A stretch of DNA of 5,025 nt from positions 1-5,025 of the forward strand of contig JAEYNY010000007.1 in NCBI GenBank assembly GCA_023412275.1, in the 5' to 3' direction. The stretch comes from Bacillota bacterium. GTDB taxonomy: Bacteria; Bacillota; Clostridia; Acetivibrionales; DSM-1351. Below the pieces are notes generated by a model. That model saw only the letters and a list, made by a program, of their open reading frames with translations. It was not told where the DNA came from and did not search any database. Positions 1 to 5,025 of this stretch are shown here, one piece after another; the first letter of the stretch is position 1; each line of letters begins with the position of its first letter. The position numbers and the translations under genes were made by a program.

Positions 1-2154
1 CAATATTCCTGCCGGAAGAGAAGCAGCCCTTATGGTCTCAACATAGTCAGCCCGTTTAATGAAAGTAGGAGCGGCCCCCACCTTTACAAACTCCACTTCT
101 CCGTCATATAAATCCACAACTGAAATATCAATAGTAGCAAAGGATTCATCATTTGATTTAAGAACAAGAATAGAATTTATCAGTTTTACCGTTGTGTCCT
201 TGTCAAACCCCGATTCCATAAATTGTTCTATGAGATTTACCGTTGCTTTGCTTTGGAGGCATGCTTTATGACCTGTGCCCATCCCGTCGCTTAAAGCAGC
301 AATATATTTACCGTCACCGCTGTTAAGAAATGTATAATTATCTCCCGACACATACTTCTCATCTTTTGCAACTCTGGCCACACCTGTAATTACCTTGAAG
401 GTTTCTTCCTTCACAAGTTTTATGCTGCACATATCTGTTTTTGGATTAAGGCCACAGTCACTTCCGTTCTTCACCATCTTGTAGCCTATTACATCGGACA
501 CAACCTTTTCTACACAGCCAATGCAGCTTCTTTTTCCTCCACAGCCCTTATATGATAGTGAAATTTCATAGTTCCCGTTTTTGTTCTCATATACAACTGC
601 TTCAACGTTGCGTAAGCCTTTTTTGGTAAGCTCCAAAAGTATATTGCTTTCAATATCCTCTTTAAAAATAATATTGGTATTCAATTCTACAGCCAGATTG
701 GAAATAATAGTGGACATACTCCTCATTTGTTGTGAAACCAGACCTCTGCTTTCACTAATTCTGCTACGCCAAACCATATCAACTTTAAATAACTCATATG
801 TATAATTTACAGCCTTTACAAAGTCGTCTATGCGCTCGCATCTGTCAAGGAAATACTGTGGAATATCCTGCTGATCTATCCAGCCCTTGCAATCAAGTTT
901 TTCTACAATTTTAAAAAGAATCTGGTAAGTATTGCAGAAATTCTGCTCCCAACAATGGCTGCAAAGACTACAGTCCTTACAAACCCTGTCTGCAACTCTG
1001 TCAAAAATAGCAGTTATATCATGCTTTTCTGTAATTGACCTGGTTTCAGATATTTCATCAAAGGTTTTAGCCATTTCTCCAAAGGCTTTTGAGAATTTGT
1101 TCAGCTTTTCCACAGTAATCTCTTTTATTCTTATGCTGTAGCCCTTTTTGTCTCCTCTGGTTTCCAATGCTTTATTAAATTTGTTTACCACTATATCCGT
1201 AACTTTATTGGGTATTATCATAAATAAAATAATTGCCACAATTATTTCATACAGATAAATAAGTACTTCCGTAGAACCGTTGGTATAAAACGTTAAAACT
1301 GCATTTCCCATCAAAACACCCATGCATGAGCCAACTTTCCCCATCTTTCTCAAAATTCCAGAAAGTAAACCACAAAAAGCATATGATGAAACCATAAGTG
1401 GTGAAGAATTCGACGAAATACTTATTACCGTTCCAACAATTACACCTATGGCCGCTCCGTTTGCTGCCCCGGTTCTATAGCTGAATATTAAAATTATAAG
1501 AATACATAAAATATTTCTCAGACTGATCCCAAGTACAGCCCATGTACCCAGCCCTCCAATAGAAAGAGCACAGGCTATAGCTATACTTAAGACCTCTTCG
1601 TTAGTAAGAACATGTCTCTTAGTTGTGCTACCCATTACGTCAAGGACATTTTTAAAAACAAATGCAAGCGCAAAAATCAGGAATCCGTTCAGAAGCGATT
1701 TTAAAACATCATATAAAAGAAAGCCTTGAAAACATGTAATAAGCATTTCAGGTATCAGCACTCCCGCAAATGCTGTTATCGCAGTTCTCAGGGATGACCC
1801 CACGCTTTTTTTAAAGGGAATATTCATGGCGTTAAACAGCAACATAGACACTGCGGCAATATATATCTGGACTGTAGCTCCCGAAGTCAGCATCCCTGCA
1901 ATTATTGCAAATGCAATTAAAACCCTACTTAAATTCAATCCAAGAGTTGCAGCATACAAAGCTATTCCAAATGGCATCAATCCGCCCATCAGAGATACCC
2001 TGCCCAGCAGAAATGATGCCGGAATTACAATCAGATTTAATTTATTAGCCCTGTTCAAATAGTCAAGCAGTGCTGCTGCTTTCGAACTACTGTTTTTGTG
2101 AAGTTTCTCTCTGAATTCACCTAAATTATTGTATGGAAGTGTTTCTGTTTTCAT
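1..2154 (-). CDS. spoIIE: Stage II sporulation protein E (SpoIIE), PP2C-type serine phosphatase, C-terminus cut by window edge
   Basis: The reading frame stays open for 718 codons from an ATG at 2154 to the left edge. An in-frame TAA lies directly before the ATG, so no upstream start is possible. Visible layout: a short polar N-terminus with a basic stretch; a hydrophobic multi-pass region at about residues 39-314, including GRVSLMGGLMPFG near 51-63; a cytoplasmic central region at about 320-585 with two cysteine groups (C392/395/398/401/407 and C538/544/547/567/576); then the PP2C domain with SGDNY and ALSDGMGTGHKA. Asp623 in the latter is the expected metal ligand, equivalent to B. subtilis Asp610. 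The last residues seen are LPAGIL. By comparison with the roughly 827-residue B. subtilis protein, about 120 residues are missing, including the later metal-binding aspartates. In the family, SpoIIE localises to the polar septum with FtsZ and dephosphorylates SpoIIAA-P to activate sigma-F. Identification is firm; the missing end is due to the window, not a visible mutation. Confidence 0.97.
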   Translation of the reverse strand, partial: MKTETLPYNNLGEFREKLHKNSSSKAAALLDYLNRANKLNLIVIPASFLLGRVSLMGGLMPFGIALYAATLGLNLSRVLIAFAIIAGMLTSGATVQIYIAAVSMLLFNAMNIPFKKSVGSSLRTAITAFAGVLIPEMLITCFQGFLLYDVLKSLLNGFLIFALAFVFKNVLDVMGSTTKRHVLTNEEVLSIAIACALSIGGLGTWAVLGISLRNILCILIILIFSYRTGAANGAAIGVIVGTVISISSNSSPLMVSSYAFCGLLSGILRKMGKVGSCMGVLMGNAVLTFYTNGSTEVLIYLYEIIVAIILFMIIPNKVTDIVVNKFNKALETRGDKKGYSIRIKEITVEKLNKFSKAFGEMAKTFDEISETRSITEKHDITAIFDRVADRVCKDCSLCSHCWEQNFCNTYQILFKIVEKLDCKGWIDQQDIPQYFLDRCERIDDFVKAVNYTYELFKVDMVWRSRISESRGLVSQQMRSMSTIISNLAVELNTNIIFKEDIESNILLELTKKGLRNVEAVVYENKNGNYEISLSYKGCGGKRSCIGCVEKVVSDVIGYKMVKNGSDCGLNPKTDMCSIKLVKEETFKVITGVARVAKDEKYVSGDNYTFLNSGDGKYIAALSDGMGTGHKACLQSKATVNLIEQFMESGFDKDTTVKLINSILVLKSNDESFATIDISVVDLYDGEVEFVKVGAAPTFIKRADYVETIRAASLPAGIL

Positions 2155-2165
2155 TTATCTAGTGA

Positions 2166-2177
2166 CCCCCCGCCTTT
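2166..2177 (-). promoter_or_regulatory. G-rich ribosome binding site of spoIIE
   Basis: Read on the minus strand this is AAAGGCGGGGGG, ending 11 bases before the ATG at 2154. The AAAGGCGG part matches the anti-Shine-Dalgarno complement AAAGGAGG with one mismatch but lies 15 bases from the start. The G6 run (2166-2171) can pair with CCUCC using one G-U wobble and is better placed. It is the only candidate site near this start, and the start itself is bounded by an in-frame stop. Confidence 0.6.
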
Positions 2178-2217
2178 TATCTTCTGTGTGATTGCCCCGT
2201 TACAGCACGCAGGATTG

Positions 2218-2250
2218 ATTATAAGGCAGGAGTATAAAAATATTTGTCAC
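2218..2250 (-). promoter_or_regulatory. Candidate spoIIE promoter: sigma-A-like boxes with 21-bp spacer
   Basis: On the minus strand there is GTGACA (2245-2250) and a perfect TATAAT (2218-2223), separated by exactly 21 bp. Ordinary sigma-A promoters have about 17 bp. From memory of the B. subtilis literature, spoIIE has this same 21-bp spacing and spoIIG about 22 bp, and both need phosphorylated Spo0A to work. Transcription would start near 2211, giving a leader of roughly 57 bases. The strand opposite the -35 box reads TTTGTCAC, a partial match to a Spo0A site overlapping the -35. The boxes are seen directly; the regulation is inferred. Confidence 0.72.
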
Positions 2251-2258
2251 TTTTGGTA

Positions 2259-2338
2259 CTTAGGAAATAAGATATTTTAGACAGTTATTTTCAAAATATC
2301 TTACTTTTATAACATTAATTAAAGTATATTTTCCTAAG
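2259..2338. repeat. Nested inverted repeat between pncB and spoIIE
   Basis: Two perfect inverted repeats are nested. The inner pair is TAAGATATTTT (2268-2278) with AAAATATCTTA (2293-2303): 11-bp arms and a 14-base loop. The outer pair is CTTAGGAAA (2259-2267) with TTTCCTAAG (2330-2338). On the left the two arms are directly adjacent, forming one 20-base arm; on the right they are separated by 26 AT-rich bases. The structure lies just upstream of the spoIIE promoter and downstream of pncB. It could be an operator, a weak pncB terminator or an extruding DNA structure. The stem is nearly all A/T and no clean U-tract follows it, so a classical terminator is unlikely. Confidence 0.6.
2277..2283 (-). 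promoter_or_regulatory. Candidate Spo0A box upstream of the spoIIE promoter
   Basis: The minus strand reads TGTCTAA, matching the 0A-box core TGTCGAA at six of seven positions. It lies 27 bp upstream of the -35 box, around -66 to -72 from the predicted start, which suits an activator site. It also falls in one arm and the loop of the inverted repeat at 2268-2303. A heptamer with one mismatch is weak evidence alone; the support is its position before a gene whose family is Spo0A-controlled. Confidence 0.4.
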
Positions 2339-2374
2339 AATAACTTTAAGTAAAATATAAATAATTAGCTTTTA

Positions 2375-2390
2375 TGTCATTCATGTCGAA
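2375..2390 (+). promoter_or_regulatory. Perfect Spo0A-box heptamer with a degenerate tandem partner
   Basis: TGTCGAA at 2384-2390 is an exact match to the 0A-box core. A second TGTC-containing heptamer, TGTCATT, starts 9 bp before it (2375-2381) in the same orientation, giving a spacing close to one helical turn. The pair sits just beyond the pncB stop codon and about 125 bp upstream of the spoIIE -35 box. That is far for direct activation, so it could be an auxiliary site, could belong to another unit, or could be chance in AT-rich DNA. Confidence 0.4.
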
Positions 2391-2395
2391 AACTT

Positions 2396-3835
2396 CTATC
2401 TGTTCTCTTCAATAAGTTTATGTTTAATATCCCAAAGCCTTCGGGATAAGTCTACATAATATTCGTGAGGGAACTCAAAACGCTTTACTTCGTCCCAAAG
2501 AGAATCAATTTGCTCCTTGCAGTATTTCCTGGTTTCCCTGATTGTGGGAACGTCATACACTTTTTTGCCGGATATAAATATGGGTACTAAAAGTTCCTTT
2601 GCCGTAAAATCAGTAATTGTCTTACGCTTCCATGTGGCATCGGGATCAAAAAGCTCCAGTTCCTTTGTTTGGTCAATCGTTTCATCATAAACACAAAGTT
2701 GATCTGCAATAGCTTTACCGGTTTCGTTTTCAAACAGGCGGTATACTTTTTTAAAGTGGGGATTGGTTATCTTTGTTACATTTTCACTAAGTTTTATCTT
2801 CGGAATAATTTCACCGTTTTCATTTTCAATAGCGCACAACTTGTAAACACCGCCGAATACAGGCTCACTTTTTGAAGTTATCAGCCGTTCTCCTACCCCG
2901 AAAATATCAATACATGCTCCCTGTGAAATCAAATCACTGATTATATATTCATCAAGAGCATTTGAGGCTACTATTTTACATTCAGTAAGTCCTGCAATAT
3001 CAAGCATCTCTCTAGCTTTTTTTGACAAATATGTCATATCCCCACTATCCAGACGTATTGCACATTTTGTAATACCTCGTGGAATAAGAACTTCCTTAAA
3101 TGCACGTATTGCATTAGGAACTCCGCTTTTAAGCACATTATATGTGTCAACCAGAAGCGTTGTGTTATTGGGGTACAGTTCACAATATGTCTTAAAGGCC
3201 TCATATTCACTATCAAACATTTGAATCCACGAATGAGCCATTGTTCCCCCTGCTGGTACACCGTAGAGTTTGTCCGTCATAGCACAAGCGGTACCTTCGC
3301 AGCCCGCAATATAGGCAGCCCTTGCTCCAAGTACGGCACCATCTGCCCCTTGGGCCCTTCTGGAGCCGAATTCCAGAACTGTTCTGCCTCTGGCTGCCCT
3401 GACTATACGGTTGGCCTTGGTAGCAATAAGGGATTGATGATTAATGGAAAGAAGTACAAAAGTTTCAATAAGCTGAGCCTCAATGACAGGCGCTTTAACA
3501 GTTATAATCGGTTCATTTGGGAAAACAGGGGTACCCTCAGGAACCGCAAATATATCTCCAGTGAACCTAAAGTTTGAGAGGTACTCCAAAAAACTGTCAG
3601 AAAACATATTGAGGTCTTTCAGGTATTTTATATCATCTTTTGAAAAATGCAGATTCTGAATATATTCAATAACCTGTTCAAGACCGGCAGCGATAGCAAA
3701 ACCGCCTTCATCAGGTACTTTTCTGAAATAAACATCAAAGTATGCAACTTTGTCAGCAAAACCATTTAGAAAATATCCGTTGCTCATTGTAAGCTCATAG
3801 AAATCACATAAAAGAGCATAAGTTTCATCAGTCAT
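2396..3835 (-). CDS. pncB: Nicotinate phosphoribosyltransferase (NAD salvage)
   Basis: The product converts nicotinate and PRPP, with ATP hydrolysis, to nicotinate mononucleotide and pyrophosphate in the cytoplasm (Preiss-Handler salvage of NAD). The open frame extends to a TTG at 3865, but I choose the ATG at 3835, giving 479 residues. GGAGG lies 11 bases before this ATG, and the protein then begins MTDETYALLCDFYELTMSNG, as expected for the family. In the longer 489-residue numbering the motifs are EFGSRRAQG (165-173), GTMAHSW (207-213, where His211 corresponds to the histidine phosphorylated during catalysis), RLDSGD (271-276), ASNALDEY (300-307) and FGVGERL (322-328). The length is typical of the Gram-positive form, about 490 residues in B. 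subtilis. The frame is intact. The related nicotinamide enzyme (NadV) is less likely given these motifs. It is codirectional with spoIIE but separated from it by 241 bp containing a promoter. Confidence 0.95.
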   Translation of the reverse strand: MTDETYALLCDFYELTMSNGYFLNGFADKVAYFDVYFRKVPDEGGFAIAAGLEQVIEYIQNLHFSKDDIKYLKDLNMFSDSFLEYLSNFRFTGDIFAVPEGTPVFPNEPIITVKAPVIEAQLIETFVLLSINHQSLIATKANRIVRAARGRTVLEFGSRRAQGADGAVLGARAAYIAGCEGTACAMTDKLYGVPAGGTMAHSWIQMFDSEYEAFKTYCELYPNNTTLLVDTYNVLKSGVPNAIRAFKEVLIPRGITKCAIRLDSGDMTYLSKKAREMLDIAGLTECKIVASNALDEYIISDLISQGACIDIFGVGERLITSKSEPVFGGVYKLCAIENENGEIIPKIKLSENVTKITNPHFKKVYRLFENETGKAIADQLCVYDETIDQTKELELFDPDATWKRKTITDFTAKELLVPIFISGKKVYDVPTIRETRKYCKEQIDSLWDEVKRFEFPHEYYVDLSRRLWDIKHKLIEENR

Positions 3836-3846
3836 AATAGTATAAT

Positions 3847-3851
3847 CCTCC
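3847..3851 (-). promoter_or_regulatory. Shine-Dalgarno sequence deciding the pncB start
   Basis: GGAGG on the minus strand lies 11 bases before the ATG at 3835. The earlier in-frame ATG at 3853 overlaps this motif (ATGGAGG), and the TTG at 3865 has no purine-rich site before it. The site therefore favours the ATG at 3835. The spacer is slightly longer than the usual 5-9 bases. Confidence 0.75.
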
Positions 3852-3891
3852 ATATAATAATGCAAATAAATATTTTACATATAAAATTCTC

Positions 3892-3897
3892 ATTATA
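3892..3897 (-). promoter_or_regulatory. Possible -10 box for pncB
   Basis: A perfect TATAAT on the minus strand lies about 57 bases before the pncB ATG. No convincing -35 hexamer occurs 16-18 bp upstream. In DNA this AT-rich such a hexamer can arise by chance. It is listed because pncB is divergent from its neighbour and needs a promoter in 3836-4020. Confidence 0.3.
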
Positions 3898-3947
3898 TTC
3901 AAGAGTATATACCAAATACCATAAAAATTACAGTAAGACCCGAATGA

Positions 3948-3976
3948 TTGACGATTAATATTGTGAAGAATAATAT
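3948..3976 (+). promoter_or_regulatory. Sigma-A-type promoter of the YitT-family gene
   Basis: TTGACG (3948-3953) and TAATAT (3971-3976) are separated by exactly 17 bp. Each hexamer differs from the consensus (TTGACA, TATAAT) by only one or two bases. Transcription would start near 3983, leaving a leader of about 38 bases before the ATG at 4021. I see no operator-like palindrome over it, so it may be constitutive. Confidence 0.75.
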
Positions 3977-4006
3977 TATATATTGGGTACATTAAAAATC
4001 TGCTAT

Positions 4007-4011
4007 AGGAG
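4007..4011 (+). promoter_or_regulatory. Shine-Dalgarno sequence of the YitT-family gene
   Basis: AGGAG lies 9 bases before the ATG at 4021 and 12 bases before the adjacent ATG at 4024. The spacing favours the first ATG. Confidence 0.8.
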
Positions 4012-4020
4012 CTGTGATAT

Positions 4021-4869
4021 ATGATGAAGAAACATATTATGGATTTCATTTTAATTAATGTAGGATTGCTTCTGGTAGGTATAGGTATTTGTTTTTTTAA
4101 AATACCCAACAATTTTGCAACAGGTGGAGTTAGCGGACTTGCAATTATAGCCAGCAGTTTTTTCAAAAACATAGACGTAGGCCCGATGATGCTTATAATA
4201 AATATAGTTCTGCTTATTGTAGGATTCATTTTTCTAGGGCCGGATTTTGGCTCAAAAACAATGTATTCCAGCTTTGCCCTTTCAGGAATCGTATGGGCTA
4301 TCCAGAAAATATATCCGTTAAAGCATTCTCTCACAGATGATATGATGCTTGAACTTATATTCTCAATTATTTTTCCTGCCATAGGCTCTGCCATTGTCTT
4401 CAATCTCAATGCCTCTACAGGAGGAACAGACATTGTAGCTAAGATACTCAGCAAACATACAAACCTGAACATCGGAAAAACACTGCTACTGACTGATTTT
4501 CTCATTGCAGCCGGTGCTGGAGCGGTCTTTGGGATAAAAATAGGAATGTACTCCATTTTGGGTCTTTCACTTAAAGCTTTTGTTATTGACCTTGTAATGG
4601 AAGGGTTCAATGTTAGCAAGCAATTCGTTATTATCAGTACTAAATCGGATGAGATAAAGGAATACATTGTGACCCAGCTTCATAGAGGAGCCACTATATA
4701 TAAAGCTGAGGGTGCATTCAGCCACAAGACTGAGGACGTAATTTCTACAGTTCTCAGCAGAAGACAAGCTATAAAGCTCCGGACATATATACGCAGTATA
4801 GACGACTCTGCGTTTATAACCATAAGCAATACTTCTGAAACCATTGGTAAAGGCTTCAGGAGTATATAA
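4021..4869 (+). CDS. YitT-family multi-pass membrane protein (DUF161 plus C-terminal DUF2179)
   Basis: This 282-residue protein has the standard YitT layout. Residues about 8-26, 36-48, 55-73, 82-95, 108-128 and 154-195 are mostly hydrophobic, suggesting five to six membrane segments. The family signature appears twice: ATGGVSGLA at 33-41 and STGGTDIVA at 132-140, which fits the known internal duplication. A soluble C-terminal domain of about residues 200-282 (QFVIISTKSDEIKEYIV through the FITISNTSE stretch) matches DUF2179, a small alpha/beta domain thought to bind a ligand. The biochemical role of most family members is unsettled, so I assign no substrate and no symbol; several paralogues per genome are common. 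It has its own promoter and a hairpin directly after its TAA, so it is probably a single-gene unit. It is divergent from pncB and convergent with the tRNA genes. The frame is intact and the length is typical. Confidence 0.93.
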   Translation: MMKKHIMDFILINVGLLLVGIGICFFKIPNNFATGGVSGLAIIASSFFKNIDVGPMMLIINIVLLIVGFIFLGPDFGSKTMYSSFALSGIVWAIQKIYPLKHSLTDDMMLELIFSIIFPAIGSAIVFNLNASTGGTDIVAKILSKHTNLNIGKTLLLTDFLIAAGAGAVFGIKIGMYSILGLSLKAFVIDLVMEGFNVSKQFVIISTKSDEIKEYIVTQLHRGATIYKAEGAFSHKTEDVISTVLSRRQAIKLRTYIRSIDDSAFITISNTSETIGKGFRSI

Positions 4870-4903
4870 AAAAAGACTGTATTTTATCAAATACAGTCCT
4901 TTT
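4868..4903. terminator. Bidirectional intrinsic terminator between yitT-family gene and tRNA cluster
   Basis: A perfect 10-bp stem, GACTGTATTT (4875-4884) with AAATACAGTC (4889-4898), has a four-base loop. A7 lies at 4868-4874 and CTTTT at 4899-4903. Read rightward it ends the YitT-family transcript, starting within that gene's stop codon. Read leftward it is followed by seven U residues and begins four bases after the CCA end of tRNA-Val, so it is an even better terminator for the tRNA transcript. Confidence 0.9.
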
Positions 4904-4978
4904 GGTGGGAACTATAGGGCTCGAACCTATGACCCTCTGCTTGTAAGGCAGATGCTCTCCCAGCTGAGCTAAGCTCCC
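4903..4978 (-). tRNA. tRNA-Val (anticodon TAC), CCA encoded
   Basis: The minus strand folds into a full 76-base cloverleaf. The acceptor stem is GGGAGCT with AGTTCCC (one G-U pair), the D stem GCTC/GAGC, the anticodon stem TCTGC/GCAGA around loop CTTACAA, and the T arm ATAGG-TTCGAGC-CCTAT. The discriminator is A, followed by an encoded CCA. The anticodon TAC (4943-4945) reads valine codons. It is the last gene of a leftward tRNA cluster, with the terminator hairpin four bases beyond its 3' end. Confidence 0.97.
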
Positions 4979-4981
4979 GAT

Positions 4982-5025
4982 TGGTGACCCATAGGGGAAT
5001 CGAACCCCTGTTATCGCCGTGAAAG
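4982..5025 (-). tRNA. tRNA-Glu (anticodon TTC), 5' part cut by window edge
   Basis: Only the 3' 44 bases are present. They include the anticodon loop CTTTCAC, so the anticodon is TTC (5021-5023), half of the anticodon stem (GGCGA), the T arm AGGGG-TTCGATT-CCCCT, the acceptor strand ATGGGTC, discriminator A and CCA. The glutamate assignment rests on the anticodon and on resemblance to bacterial tRNA-Glu. About 31 bases at the 5' end lie beyond the edge. It is three bases upstream of tRNA-Val in the same transcript. Confidence 0.93.

Noticed and set aside
59..1141. Several short plus-strand open frames across the left of the window
   Set aside because: All lie opposite spoIIE, whose frame is continuous with family motifs throughout, and none has a convincing ribosome binding site.
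1..2154. SpoIIE as a truncated pseudogene because no stop is found
   Set aside because: The frame is intact up to the window edge and ends within a normal part of the PP2C domain, so the truncation is an artefact of the window.
2184..2213. Riboswitch or regulatory hairpin in the spoIIE leader
   Set aside because: CTGCGTG and CACACAG can pair with one mismatch, but the stem is short, the leader is only about 57 bases and no known riboswitch core is visible.
2259..2338. The nested repeat as a miniature transposable element
   Set aside because: The flanking bases show no target-site duplication, the outer arms are only 9 bp, and copy number cannot be judged from one window.
3221..3577. 118-codon plus-strand open frame inside pncB
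   Set aside because: It lies opposite the most conserved catalytic part of pncB and resembles nothing I recognise; it is a shadow of that gene.
3828..4667. 279-codon open frame on the minus strand opposite the YitT-family gene
   Set aside because: It is antisense to a clearly recognisable membrane protein gene and overlaps the pncB start. Its hydrophobic character mirrors the complementary strand, and it shows no family motifs.

Overview
The window looks like chromosomal DNA from an endospore-forming, low-GC Firmicute, most likely in class Clostridia. The support is a stage II sporulation protein E gene, candidate Spo0A sites, AT-rich intergenic DNA with strong Shine-Dalgarno sequences, and tRNA genes that encode their own CCA ends. 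Genus is not resolved from sequence alone.

Layout. From 1 to 2154, on the minus strand, lies spoIIE, cut by the left window edge within its phosphatase domain. From 2155 to 2395 is an AT-rich intergenic region with a good candidate spoIIE promoter (sigma-A-like boxes 21 bp apart), Spo0A-box-like heptamers and a nested inverted repeat. From 2396 to 3835, also minus strand, is a complete nicotinate phosphoribosyltransferase gene (pncB type). From 3836 to 4020 is a divergent intergenic region with a clear promoter for the rightward gene. From 4021 to 4869, plus strand, is a complete YitT-family membrane protein gene. A hairpin at 4868-4903 lies between that gene and a convergent tRNA cluster, tRNA-Val(TAC) and a partial tRNA-Glu(TTC), which runs off the right edge on the minus strand.

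Function. These look like independent units, not one pathway. SpoIIE acts at polar septation and dephosphorylates SpoIIAA to release sigma-F in the forespore. The phosphoribosyltransferase makes nicotinate mononucleotide for NAD salvage. The YitT protein is a membrane protein of unsettled function. pncB and spoIIE point the same way, but the 241 bp between them holds a separate promoter, so spoIIE is probably its own developmentally controlled unit.

I found no mobile element, CRISPR array, phage or defence gene, and no evidence of an undescribed multi-gene system. The most interesting DNA is the spoIIE control region at about 2155-2395.
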